Below, piece after piece: positions 33,112 to 44,018 of a stretch of DNA of 64,000 nucleotides (positions are counted from its first letter, which is position 1; each line of letters begins with the position of its first letter). Source of the stretch: Fistulifera solaris. Lineage: Eukaryota > Bacillariophyta > Bacillariophyceae > Naviculales > Stauroneidaceae. A program made the translations under genes and the position numbers. The notes below the pieces were generated by a model. The model was not told the DNA's origin. It did no database searches and was given only the letters and a program-made list of their open reading frames with translations. The stretch spans positions 1,054,001-1,118,000 of the forward strand of contig AP026131.1 of the NCBI GenBank assembly GCA_030295235.1, in the 5' to 3' direction.

Positions 33112-34370
33112 TCACTTTGGCAACAGCTGCAAGATCTCGTCCTTTAAACCGGCATCACTCAGTAACTGACGCGCCACCGGTTCGGACTGCCACGCTATGA
33201 AAGCCTGAACCCAATTAGTGATTCCATCATCCACACGTGATTTACCTTTCCCTCGGGTCGTACGTCGTTCCCAATCGGTAAGGTTCTGAAAGCGAAAGTC
33301 CCATTGAGAAGCGTACAAATACGCTTCATAGCTACCCAAGTAATGATTCAGTATAAGTGGGGATGCTATCACAGGCCACGGACCCTCGCAGAGAGGTCTG
33401 CCCAAGGGATTGTGCACTTTCATCCATTTGTCAAAGAAATTTTCTCGACGAGACAGCACCGTGGATGGTAGATTGTTTAGCTGTAATATTCCCTTCGCAG
33501 TTTTTTTGTGCAAGAGTTTTCCGCCAGCGATACCGCAACGTGTCAAAGTGTGTGGGTTGAAACCAGGGAAAATTGATATGTTTGTACAAAGATTGACGAT
33601 GACCTGGTGAATCTTCAAACACCGGTGTAAAAAATAGACGGAGCAACACCCAACAGCCCGAATCCCACGACCAGCCGCTTGGTATCTTGGTGAAACTCTT
33701 TTGATTGAGAAATTCGGTAATATGCCCGGGCCGCGTCGTATCATATCCCTTGACGAGATTTGTATTGACGCGCAAGTATTCATCGACATCATGGTGAATG
33801 ACGCGCGATATATTCTTGTCCGCCAAAGTCAACGTGCACTGTTGCATGAAATAGATTTGTCGATGTTCGTGAATCACCCTCTCGATCGGTTTGTCGAGGG
33901 GGAGAAGCGGGTCGATAATTCTCCCGAATGTCCTCCAACCAGTCGGCCGGCAAGTAGTCGTCTTCTTCCCATTCTATGACATCAATGACATCTTTCCATC
34001 GATGTAGCAAGTCAGTAGCACGCTGTGTACACTTGGGATCGTACGCGATGATAAGAGTGCGCATGGGCAAGGCAAAATAGTGATAGGCGATCCATTCCGT
34101 CATGCGATGGTTTTGATTCAAAACAAGCGCGCATGCTCCGAAGGATTCTTGCGGCGAGAATGGCGGAAGCTGAATCGTATGGTTAGCCGCTGTACTGTTT
34201 CGAAAATAAATATGCTCCGGAAAGCCGTGACCTTCGATTCTTCGATACGTTTCGTCCATTTGCTGTCCACGAAAGGCCAAGAAAATGTTCGCTCCGAGCA
34301 AAAGCAAGGTAACCAGAGCCATTAAACGCCGAAAGGGCGCCAAGTTGCCCCCGGAACTTGACCATTTCAT
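33112..34370 (-). CDS. GT92-like glycosyltransferase, copy B, frame broken twice
   Basis: Tandem paralogue of the 31.3-32.6 kb gene with the same plan: anchor RLMALVTLLLLGANIFLAF, FGACALVLNQNHRMTEWIAY, VSRVIHHDVDEYLRVN-type block (here ISRVIHHDVDEYL), LQLNNLPSTVLSRRENFFDK and LNHYLGSYEAYLYASQW. It reads in three frames joined at the G run 33898-33902 and the T run 33501-33507; one base fewer at each gives an uninterrupted protein that matches copy A in length. A ~60-bp stretch (33984-34047) is nearly the same in DNA as 32172-32235 in copy A, including silent positions. Confidence 0.78.
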
Positions 34371-34885
34371 CGTTTATTTTAAAAACCTTTATAGCAACAA
34401 GCTCGTTTGTCTCCTTGCGGCAATAAAACAAAAGGTTCACCGGAGTAGACTTCTCACGAAAACGAATGATGGCCGTGGTAAAAGTGCGAGCGAAAAAGGC
34501 GGACGAGAGATGCGCGTGCTCGGGTGAGAATTTTTTTGTACATTTCTCGCTATACATACTTTTCTCGTCACTACTTTTCGCGCCATTCGAATTTCGAAGA
34601 CGACTCGCGACTCCACCTAGACACGTGACTCCGAGCAAGCGAGTGGCGGTCAGACGCAGAATGTCAGTCGTATCCACGTGAAAGTCGAGAAGCTTCAAGG
34701 AGGAAAAAAGTGTGACAGCCAACCAACGCTTTATTTTCGTGCCGATTGCTTGCACAGAAAACGCCCATCACACAACATCATCCGCGACCGGTGAATCTCA
34801 CGAGATCATCGTTACGGCGTTGTCATTTACACTTCTCTTTTACTTACCTGCTATCAGCAACTCACAACGTAATCACTGAACTAGA
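34371..34885. other. Divergent promoter region, glycosyltransferase B and mitochondrial carrier
   Basis: No gene seen. ACACGTGACTCC occurs at 34621-34632 and CCACGTGAA at 34674; the first is a G-box-type word also present upstream of RPT6. Confidence 0.4.
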
Positions 34886-36211
34886 ATGCGGCGTCAACAT
34901 GTGCTAGCATTCCTACATCTGGTGATGCACTTGCTGAGGTGCGACGCGCGAGAGATTTCCCAAGTGTCGTCGGCCATTTCTCTCGGTATCAAGTCGGCGC
35001 TGGCTCGAAAATCATCTTTTTTACCACCGGCGAACGCACTATCGACGAAAGAAAATACCCGAATCGCTGATTCCGTGTTCGTACCTCCACGTGGAGTCGT
35101 ACGCGATCGATCATCGTCGTCGACTTCTCGTCCTCCACGACCGAGGCCCCAAAAGACGACATCATCATCAACAATACGCCCTTTGGTTTTCTGGGAAAAC
35201 ATGGTATGCGGAGCCATTAGCCGTTCGGTTGCTCAAACCGTCATGCATCCGGCGAACACTTGCAAAACGCTCCTTCAGAGCAGTCCGGATTATCGCTTTC
35301 GAGAATTGCTGAAACCCAGCATGTTTCATCGTTTGAGTATCGGAGCGGGGGCCAATTTATTACTGAGCTTACCGCACGGTGCTATCAATTTTGCCGTTTT
35401 GGAAGCGGTTCGTCATCGGCTTGGAAAATTGGCGAAACAATTCCATACACCGGCCCATTTCGACCCGGCCCTGGATTTCGTCAGTAGTTGCATCAGTACC
35501 ATTTCTTGCAGTGCCGTCTCGACACCGCAAATGGTGATTATGGACAACATCATGGCGGGGAATTATCCTCATCTAGCGGGGGCGATTACGCAAATTCATG
35601 CCAAATACGGAGTTGCGGGGTTTTACCGAGGGTGGCTGCCGGGGCTCATGGGGAAAATTCCAGCATACGCTTTGACTTGGACGTTCTTTCAGCGCTTCAA
35701 GAATCTCCGTGCACGATTGATTCCGGATCGACCGGCATCCAACATCGAGAATAGTATCATGGGAAGCACAGCTAGCGCCTTGACTGTGTGCATCATGATC
35801 CCGGTCGATACCATCAAGACTCGCTTGGTCACACAAGCGGGACGCGTGGGGCCCGCGAAATACAAAGGGATCATCGATTGCGCTAGAACAGTACTGCGGG
35901 AAGAGGGCCTCGTCAGCTTTTACCGCGGTTTGCCGCCTCGGTTGGTTAGCGTTGTCCCCATGATTGGTATTCAGTTCGGAGTATACGAAGCAATGAAACG
36001 AATTATGGTGCAACGACAAAAAACGAGAACGTCTTCACCAGATACCTACTATGGTCCCGAACAAATCATGCAAGAAACGTCCATGGAAGTTGCCGCCAGC
36101 CTGGCCAATCCATTTCCTGCGCCACGTTTTCTGAAACGCATAACACCACAGCCACCGCGTACGACTTGGAGGGATCGACTGAAGCTTTCCAATAAGAGTC
36201 TGGCTAACTGA
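34886..36211 (+). CDS. Mitochondrial carrier family (SLC25) protein with long N-terminal extension
   Basis: One exon, 441 residues. Three carrier repeats follow an extension of ~100 residues that starts hydrophobic and turns Ser/Arg/Pro-rich. Signatures: repeat 1 has HPANTCKTLLQS (Asp replaced by Asn), repeat 2 a degenerate TPQMVIMDN, repeat 3 the canonical IPVDTIKTRLVTQ. GFYRGWLPGLMGKIP and SFYRGLPPRLVSVVPMIGIQ are the conserved matrix-helix to even-helix parts. The layout is closest to S-adenosylmethionine-type and similar carriers; the transported molecule cannot be told. The N-terminus could be a plastid or mitochondrial presequence. No frame breaks. Confidence 0.85.
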   Translation: MRRQHVLAFLHLVMHLLRCDAREISQVSSAISLGIKSALARKSSFLPPANALSTKENTRIADSVFVPPRGVVRDRSSSSTSRPPRPRPQKTTSSSTIRPLVFWENMVCGAISRSVAQTVMHPANTCKTLLQSSPDYRFRELLKPSMFHRLSIGAGANLLLSLPHGAINFAVLEAVRHRLGKLAKQFHTPAHFDPALDFVSSCISTISCSAVSTPQMVIMDNIMAGNYPHLAGAITQIHAKYGVAGFYRGWLPGLMGKIPAYALTWTFFQRFKNLRARLIPDRPASNIENSIMGSTASALTVCIMIPVDTIKTRLVTQAGRVGPAKYKGIIDCARTVLREEGLVSFYRGLPPRLVSVVPMIGIQFGVYEAMKRIMVQRQKTRTSSPDTYYGPEQIMQETSMEVAASLANPFPAPRFLKRITPQPPRTTWRDRLKLSNKSLAN

Positions 36212-37148
36212 AAGCAAACATAGCTGAGACGAATTTTCTAACTTGCGACAGATCCGAACGCACATGTTGAACTTTAGAACCGCAACACACTACTTAAGAT
36301 AAGCCCCTAGACCCACGTCATCGGAAGATTCCGTGAACCGTGATCAGTGACAAACTAAACAATTAACGTTGAAAAGCGTTCATTTAGCATTTAGATGTGG
36401 TGTGCGAAGTACCAAGTACCGGTACATTAGACTCTCTAGAACTCGTCTCTCGTGTCCACAGTCCACACCTCTACAAAGTACAAGGCAATTGGCAATTGGC
36501 AAGAGTAGCGCTGGAAACCGATCGTTGCCGAAAACGCCTAACTTTCGACAATCCACAGTCCGCAGTCCGCAGTCCACAACCAGCAACTCCAACTCCAACG
36601 CCCCAACGCCCAAGCGTCGAGAACACCTTACGTATGTACGTACGCCTATGCAATGCCTACTACTATGCACAATGCACACGTTCAAAGAAGAAAAAGAGTA
36701 AATACTGTGAACTGTGAATCTTGCGATGAGAAGTAAAGATTATGCCTCGCAACTACGTTTCTCATCGACACACGACACACGACACATGACACATCTTGTT
36801 CTCTCTACTCTTTGGATTATTGTGAGAATGGGCTATGCGCAAAGCTACTCATTAGCGTTCTGAAGTTCTGTTCGTCATACTCCGTAGAAAGTTTTTTTGA
36901 TGGATGGTGGATGGCATAGTTTAGTTCAATGCTTTCGAGCAAAAGGCTTAATTCAAAACAGCAAGAATTGTCGCACTTTGACTGGAAAGTTGCACAGGGA
37001 AAGTTAATGGTCAGAAATTAATCAGCGGTACACTTCACGGTGCGCGCTGTTCGGATTCCACCAGGCGTCGCGAACTCGACGAGATGTTTTCCTCTTCGAC
37101 CATCGGAGACGAAATTCATAAAACGCGAAAACAGCAGCAAACAACGAA
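36212..37148. other. Intergenic with short simple repeats
   Basis: Contains GTCCGCAGTCC-type and CACACGACACA-type runs (about 36550-36580 and 36765-36795). Overlapping ORFs on both strands at 36369-36717 follow this low-complexity sequence and are not believed. Confidence 0.45.
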
Positions 37149-37400
37149 ATGAACACCATGCCTTCATCATCATCATGTCAGCAACCTGAGCGACGGAACA
37201 TGTCTCCCTTGTACCACGGAAACACGGATACATCACTTTTTAACATGGTTGGAATGCCATCTTTGCATTCCCTTTTGACTGCTTCAATTCCACATGCACG
37301 ACCGATTCCGTTATCCCCAGAGGAACGTCGTCGGGAGCTCATTCGCATATTGGATACGGCATTAGAAATAGTTGATTTAAACGATTTTGGCAGCAATTGA
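37149..37400 (+). CDS. Small protein A (83 aa), pair member with 38.8-39.0 kb
   Basis: No known family. The sequence starts MNTMPSSSSCQQ and ends in an amphipathic helix SPEERRRELIRILDTALEI followed by VDLNDFGSN. The helix matches TSEQRRQELIEILEMALEL in the second small ORF 1.6 kb downstream on the same strand, and both have a SLL segment upstream of it. Two short ORFs ending in the same motif make chance unlikely, so I call it coding. No signal peptide. Function unknown. Confidence 0.55.
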   Translation: MNTMPSSSSCQQPERRNMSPLYHGNTDTSLFNMVGMPSLHSLLTASIPHARPIPLSPEERRRELIRILDTALEIVDLNDFGSN

Positions 37401-38788
37401 AGGTTCATCGACGAGAACTTCACCACACGTAAACGCATCAAAAACCATCGATGAGACGATATTTTTACGATAAACTTCCTTTACTAAGTCACACTCTTCA
37501 TTATCAACGAGATTCATGATTGTTTTAGATGAACTTAAACGACCTGTAAAATGATTGGAAGCAAGAAGGCGGAAGCTTGAGCGCTAATAATCATTCGTCG
37601 TTCGTCATGGAGGCACGCATCAAACATTTCACCAAAAACACCAAGACGTTTCAGCTTCCGGATTGAGATTGGGCAGTTTGCAGTTTGCAGACGTACCAGT
37701 ACTGTCCGTATGTCAGTACGCAGATGAGAGAATATTTCGTGATCCGCGTCATGTTGTAGGTTGTAGGATTTTCTGCGTTCCGGAGAAGAATCTCTGGAAC
37801 CCTGGAACACTCTAGAGAGGCTCCAGCGACAGAATGATGTCTTTATTCTTTTCTTTGTTACCTGGTAGTGCATCTCGTATCTCGTCCGCTCGCACGTCAT
37901 CCCTCTAGAATCGAATCGTCTTCGGTCCGAAGTCCGAACCATAGTGAATCCATCCACACACAGACTGCAGTAGTAGGTTTCGTGCTGGCAGCTAAGAGAT
38001 AACTCTAGATTGCTAGCTACCCTACCAGTAGCTAGTGCATTAAAAAATGTTTTTTTACAAAGCACAAAAGCTATTTTGCTATAGTATCTGTTTCGCTTGC
38101 TCCTATTCGCTGCCGATATCTTATGACTTATGACTCCTCTTCTAGAAATCAAGCTAGAAGCGATGTAAAGATGGTAAGAACTGGCATCCCAGCGTTGGAG
38201 ATCCGACCATTTTCATTTTTCATGGGATTGAAACTTGAAAACGCAAGACGCTGCAGTTCTCTGCATACTATGATGACTCATAGACCGCCTTCCACATTGC
38301 ATTCTGCCAGGTCACGCTGTCTCAATCTTACTCACAGCCGAGCGAGTAAATTGAAACAACCAACAACCATTTGGAAGTAGTTAGATATTGGATTCCGTTG
38401 GTGGAAGCTTCAAGACTTCTGCTTTCTGCTTGCCTGCAGAATTTCCTAGTTACTAATCCCCCCTAACGAACAGTGAAGAGAGCTTTGAGAAATTAGAAAT
38501 TAGACGTCGAACTCGAATGATGGAGAACAAGCACAGAGACAAGTGCTGAGGAAGAACTACATGTTCACCTATACTGATCGGATTTAGGAGTCGCGATAAA
38601 GAAGCGGCAAGGAACAATGACTAATCAAACTTGGTTGAAGAATTCGCTACGGAAAAGCGTTCCAGGTTCTAGCTCCAGATTCGAGTTTTCTTTCCTCTCA
38701 TCAATTGCTCTAAAAAATCCAAACAGCCACCTCCATCAACCGTTTCTACATACATTAATTGAAAGCAGTCACTTTTCTAAAAATAAAA
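37401..38788. other. Spacer between the two small ORFs
   Basis: No supported gene. A minus-strand open frame of 205 codons (38152-37535) has a composition unlike neighbouring genes, is without motifs, and is judged accidental. Confidence 0.4.
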
Positions 38789-38998
38789 ATGAAAAACATG
38801 TTGCCGCCTTGTCACGCTCAACAAAAAAAAGTGTTTCCCACAACACTTCTTGAGAGCTTGCTTCAAAACGCATCCCGAGCTTCGCATTCCCGCGTAAGCC
38901 AAGGTCCTAGCAAGACATCGGAGCAACGCCGACAAGAATTGATTGAGATATTGGAAATGGCTCTCGAGCTTAGTGCCTCTTTTGACGACAAGTTGTAA
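38789..38998 (+). CDS. Small protein B (69 aa), pair member with 37.1-37.4 kb
   Basis: Starts MKNMLPPCHAQQKK at 38789 (an in-frame ATG at 38759 is possible). It ends with TSEQRRQELIEILEMALEL and SASFDDKL, the counterpart of the helix in small protein A. The conserved part is about 20 residues, charged on one face and Leu/Ile on the other, suggesting a protein-binding helix. No other feature recognised. Confidence 0.55.
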   Translation: MKNMLPPCHAQQKKVFPTTLLESLLQNASRASHSRVSQGPSKTSEQRRQELIEILEMALELSASFDDKL

Positions 38999-39310
38999 AG
39001 AAGCGGTGTTGTCTAGTCATCACAAGAGCGTTTCTTCGAGTATCAACCCTACGGAACATCTTAAAGTTGCTTCAAACTAAACCTACTTACGAACTTTCTG
39101 AATAAAAAACGAGAGTTAAGTCATATGCCGTATGAAATAGATAAACCTCGCCTTTTCTCTTTAAAGTAGGCGTGTTAAAACGTATCAAATATATCGCTCC
39201 CGCTTTCAATCAAAATATTTCACGGCATAGCAGTGAAAATCTTCCCAAGGTCACCTTAAGACTAACATTTCCGAGATGACGCTCTCTAAGAAACGAGGAT
39301 CCGGATCTGT
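38999..39310. other. Short intergenic region
   Basis: AT-rich; no gene or repeat seen. Holds the 3' ends of small protein B and of the nucleotidase-like gene. Confidence 0.5.
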
Positions 39311-41379
39311 CTACCGCTGATTCAAGAGAGTCGAGTTAGAAGTTGCAGGTTCTTCAATATCAGCGGCTAGCTCCTCTACTAATACAAAATCGTCAACATC
39401 ACAACCTAGCTCATTGCAAAAATACTCCATGTCTTGCAGTCGGACCGTGCCGTCTCCGTTCGTATCAGCGTAAGAGTGCACGAACTCGGCCAACACCGAC
39501 TCGCGTTGATCAACACTCAAGCCCAGCTTATCTCGCAATGCTAATTGGATTTCTTCAACGGTAATGATTCCATCGCCCGACATATCCAAAGCTTCTAAGC
39601 GTTGCTCCACCCCGCAATCAGCGTAAACATCACAAGCATCTTCATCATCGTCCATAATTTCATCGCCAATTGCACTCCAAAGTTGATTCCAAAGATTTCG
39701 AGCAAAGTGACCCATGAGCTCTGCGTGAATATTCACATAGGTGCCTTTGGGTGGCAAAAGATGCGGATTGTCTGTATAATACTCGGTCAATGGCCACGAT
39801 TGCCCGTTCGTCAAGTCTGAAATTTTAGTTGCTACACGGTAGATGCGGTTCAGATTCAGTGGCTCGCCCGCGACGTGTGTCACCTTCCCTTCAGAATCCT
39901 GGATAATGCCCTCATCGTACTGCATCCAACCAGGGATAGGATCGCCTGCATGGGTTGCCTCAATGCCGGCCGCCAAGACAGAACCCGGCATTTTGACGAC
40001 TGCAACTACCTCGTCACTCTTAATTTCGGCTTCAAGAGACTCCAGACTGAAAAAAGCATCATTCGGATAGTCCATATTGCCGCGGATGTTCCCTCCCATC
40101 AACAATACAGCATCGACCCGGTGCTGACGGTCACGACGACTCACGTTTAAACTGGTTCGAAGTAGCGAACAGATAAGCTTTCCCATACTACAAACGGATT
40201 CGCGACTTCCATTACTGGTCAAAGGACGGAAAATTTCTGGGATTTGTGCTAGTTCTGTATTTCGAAGAGGCGCAAGAGCGTCGTACGCACGTTGATTGGC
40301 TTCATGAGAGGCTGGATTGGGAGCCCAGTCGTCAACTTTCACAAACTTTGCCCGAATATTGGGTTTTTCTTGATCCTTGTGCGACCAGCTCAATTCCAAC
40401 ATCGTTGCGTACTCCGCATTCATACCAGGCTTGAGTAAGCGAGTTCCATGAATGACCTCATCCACTCGGTGATGATCATGCCCACTCAAGACAACCGGAA
40501 AGTCGAATTCTTTGCACGTCCTGTGATCGTCGGGAACGTACAAGTGCTGCAACGGAACGACAATATCACATCCTTTCTCTTCTTCAAGGATATGCTTGTA
40601 TTTCTTCAATGCTTCCCATGGGTCCGTAATTGTAGCACCACCAAACGCACCCGGCGCCTTAAAGTGCGAATACACCGCTGGATCGTTCGTCAACACCGCG
40701 CACAATCCCACTTTACGAGTGTGTTCACCGTCAGAGCTCGTTAACTCAATCACATCGTACTCCAGCTGATCATCCATCGCCTCATGATCGAGCATATTGC
40801 TGTTTAACCCTATAAGAATGGTATGAAAAGAAATAAGATTGAATTCACAATGCTCCCTCGGCGAACGAGATCGTACTTACACTTTCCGGGGAAATTTCGC
40901 ACATGAGTGACTTGCGTCTTGTGAGGTTGGTCGGCTTCATGATTTCCCCCAGGTGATATAATCCAGTGGGATCCGTGCCAACGCGCGCATCATTCCGAAA
41001 CCGCGGTCGACGGAAGCCAGCAAGTAGGGGCTCAAAAAGTCTCCCGTCAAGACACTCACGACCGTAGCACCTTTGGCTTTGACGCGCGTTTGCTCCAACA
41101 GTGTTTGAAAGCTACCCAAGTTCTCCAAGGTGTAAATATCTGTAATCTGCAAGATGCAAAGGCGGCATTCGGAGTCCGAGGTCGGTTCCGGACCCCAGTC
41201 TTCGGCTTGTTCGTCGACGATGATACTATCGGGTGCGTTGGGTGCACGACCTCCTCCGGCGAGTCTCTTTTGTCATAGGCATTCGGAATACCGTTGGTTG
41301 CTAAAGCAAAGGTTGGGACGGTGAAGGCTTTGGCTGTCGCCACACATAATAGTAAAAGGTTGATTACAAATCTCATCAT
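39311..41379 (-). CDS. Secreted/plastid 5'-nucleotidase-like metallophosphoesterase with C-terminal EF-hands
   Basis: Read from 41379. A signal peptide (FVINLLLLCVATAKAF) is followed by TVP, an ASAFAP-like junction. The metallophosphatase motifs are LQITDIYTLENL (variant of DxH), SVLTGDFLSP, YITWGNHEAD and VVLSGHDHH. The 5'-nucleotidase C-terminal domain has VDAVLLMGGNIRGN. Two EF-hands follow: DMSGDGIITVEEI and DTNGDGTVRLQDM. An intron in the region 40808-40880 joins FPGKW to LNSNMLDHE. Breaks at C run 40946-40950 and G run 41240-41242 are each reconciled by one base. The enzyme would release phosphate from nucleotides; the EF-hands point to Ca2+ control. Confidence 0.8.
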
Positions 41380-41703
41380 AAATGAAAAAGTCGAAACGCA
41401 TTCTTTTCAAAGAATATTTTCGAATTTGAAACTGTTCCGGATAATGAAGCAACATAGAGATGAGCGAGTAAAATAGGCGAATGTGCCAAAAGAATTCTTT
41501 TCAATGCGTTTTCTCGATCGAAGTCCATCGAGTTTCGTGACCTTTTATTCACCGCAATGGATTTTTGTTTTTTTTTGTTGCGCCGTTTTCGACGGCGATC
41601 GAGACGCACGTGTCAAGAACTCGTGACTCAAGTTAAGAAAGTCAAGTCGTTTCACAAAAAAATAAACGCAGAAGAGAAGAATTGAAGTCTATTCAAAGCG
41701 TTT

Positions 41704-42569
41704 CTAGTATTTAAGCAAAAGATCTCTATTTTCGTTGAAAAAGATTTCCCATTCTCCCCACGCTGCGTTTGGGATATATTCCAATGGAATTAACCCACGT
41801 TTGTCGGCCGCCAGCAAAAATCTTATTTCGTACTCCAGCAATAGTTTGACCACTTCAAAGTCGGGACGGCCGGTCCAACAAGCATCATGCAGTGGATTTC
41901 TTCCTTGTTCGCAACAGACTCGGAGTGATACGCCCTGTTCCAAGAAAAGCAAAAGAATATCGAACGCCCCTCGACGAGCCGCTGTGTGCACAACGCTCTC
42001 TCCAAACTTATTTGTGCATTGAAGATTCTGTCCTTTCGCCGCAATCTCTCTAATTTTCTTCAAATCGTGTTGACGAACAGCGCTGGTAAGCTCCATGGTG
42101 TAGCCGTCGCTGTTCCATGGAGCCCAAAAATCATAGTCTCGATAGGATCGGATGCAAAAGCCTCTCCCAAAATGTCTCGCAGAACCTGAATGGGTTTCCG
42201 CTGATCGTCCTTTACTGCTACTGCAGATGCTGTCTGCACGTGATAAAGGATACGTCCACCACGGTTGATCGCCGTATCCGAGCCGACACGCGAAATTGGT
42301 TGGACGGAAGTGGATGCCATCATGGAGGGCAAGTCACCGGTGGAGCCAACAGCGCCTCGTAACAAGCTCTGCATAGCTTGAGATAGAAAGAGCTGACGTT
42401 GTGTTTTCTCCACGCTCGGATGTTGAGGTTCATGTTCGTCGTCTTCCTCCTCCGAGTCATCGTCACTATCATCCTCGAACGACGAATCGGAGCCATCGGA
42501 ATCATCATCATCATCTGCTTGCTCTAGCTCCTTTTGAGGAACAATCTCCAACTTGTCTTGTTGATTCAT
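41704..42569 (-). CDS. Ankyrin-repeat protein with acidic N-terminus
   Basis: Read from 42569. Residues ~15-50 are almost all Asp/Glu/Ser. Then comes a conserved-looking segment LRDILGEAFASDPIETMIF. The C-terminal half has ankyrin repeats: NKFGESVVHTAARRGAFDIL, QGRNPLHDACWTGRPDFEVV and DKRGLIPLEYIPN. The frame breaks at the A run 42126-42130; one added base gives IFWAPWNSDGYTMELTSAV and joins the halves. Ankyrin proteins bind partners; no other domain is seen. Without the correction the second half would start at its own Met (42096). Confidence 0.68.
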
Positions 42570-43223
42570 TGTCGTTGAGTCTCTTCAGTGTGGAAAATCT
42601 CAATGCTTTTATAAGGTGTCAATCAATGATGACGGAAACGAGAGAACAAAGTTCGGAAAAAGTGAAAAGGTTGGGACGACGAACGACGACACTCCTCCTC
42701 CCTCGATCGCGCATCGCGCCCTCAAAGCGCAACGTACCTAAAAGGCCCAAGCGGTACCAGCTATATGAAGCTTACTGTAGACAGTACGATATTATTTTAC
42801 GTCGTACCAATTTTAGTAGTTAAGAAGAAAGGGTCATCACTCATCACAATTCACAAGGAATGACCATGCTTCATCGACCGAACAATTCGATAAAACACTT
42901 TGTTGATGTCGAGTTGATCCGAAATTTTGAAAGTAACAAAACGTTTTAATGGAGGATTAAGACAAAGGACAAGAGTGCTTCTTATTGCTATGTAGGTTCG
43001 CTAGTTAGTAAGCGGCAGCGGCATGTTTCCGCATGTCAAAAGCTCATGGAATGCTTCGAAGCAAGAGGAGAAAGCAATCAATATCCGGCAACTTTTAGTC
43101 GAATACTTCGATAGCAAAAATCATATAACTTGTTTAATGGGCTAGCACAAGTTGTCAATATAATGTCTTTTCGTTGTCATTCAATAGACCATAAGCCGAT
43201 TGATGCGACATCAGCAGAAAATT
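42570..43223. other. Intergenic, no gene seen
   Basis: Holds the promoter of the ankyrin gene and the 3' flank of the next minus-strand gene. No ORF or repeat supported. Confidence 0.5.
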
Positions 43224-43876
43224 TTAGTTGGATTGCAGCATCAGAGTTTCTCTGATGGCTGGAGGATGGTCTTCTGAAAGAGAGCTTCTTTGCGGCATTC
43301 TCAGTCCCATAGGCGAGCATTTTGTCTTCTCCATTATTGACGGGTGACCAAAGTTTTTCTTCTGAAGCGCGCTCAAAGTTTTGTTGAGAAAGGCACTCGA
43401 CTCGCTTGCATCATTGTTTGACCTAATCGGTTTCCGCGGAGGACCAGATAAAATGAGATCGAATCTCTTTTTGCTGTCTGATTGACAAGACAGAACAGGT
43501 TTTTCCACTTTTTGCCAATCGTCGTTTTGAAGACTACCCGTGTTTGAATAGTTGTCAACCATAGGGGCAGAAGTCGTCTTCGTGCAAGCAAAGCACGGGA
43601 TCCGACGAGGTGGTTCGAAGCGCTTTCATCAGTCGTGATTGTCGCGACAGTGTGGGACATTTTCAACCTTTGTTTCCCTGCTTGATTATCACTATTCCAC
43701 CGGCACTGTTTAGAGGACGGCTTTCTCAGATTTGATTTACTTGTTGACAATACGAGAGGAGGAAAACTTTCTCCATTTTCTGATTTGGACCAAGTAGGTC
43801 GACGCGCGTTATCTGAAATGATGGTCAGCTCGTCAAAGGAGACAACTCGACGGAACACATTTTCATGAAGCAACAT
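43224..43876 (-). CDS. Unknown Ser/Lys-rich protein
   Basis: I do not recognise it. From ATG 43876 (MLLHENVFRRVVSFDE) the frame runs to a break at 43618-43619. One extra base lets it continue FEPPRRIPCFACTKTTSAP and then MVDNYSNTGSLQNDDW to the stop at 43224. The product is about 215 residues, Ser/Asn/Lys-rich, with no membrane segment or known domain. Upstream in-frame Met at 44011 would include sequence encoded by a GAGACAC tandem repeat and is less likely. Confidence 0.4.
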
Positions 43877-43990
43877 GATAATCGTCTTTGATAAGTTATA
43901 TTGGCTTGATTTGGTTTTAACCGATTGAACTGCCGGGAAATGAAGAAGACGAAAGCCTGACGAAAGACGGCAGGCGAAGATGGAGCGGAC

Positions 43991-44018
43991 GAGACACGAG
44001 ACACGAGACACGAGACAC
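43991..44018 (+). repeat. (GAGACAC)4 minisatellite
   Basis: Four exact head-to-tail copies of a 7-bp unit. Confidence 0.9.

Noticed and set aside
36369-36717. Overlapping ORFs on both strands
   Set aside because: They follow low-complexity CAGTCC-type sequence in several frames at once, which is expected of repeats rather than genes.
37535-38152. 205-codon minus-strand ORF between the small proteins
   Set aside because: No motif, no sensible start context, mixed composition; most likely a chance open frame.
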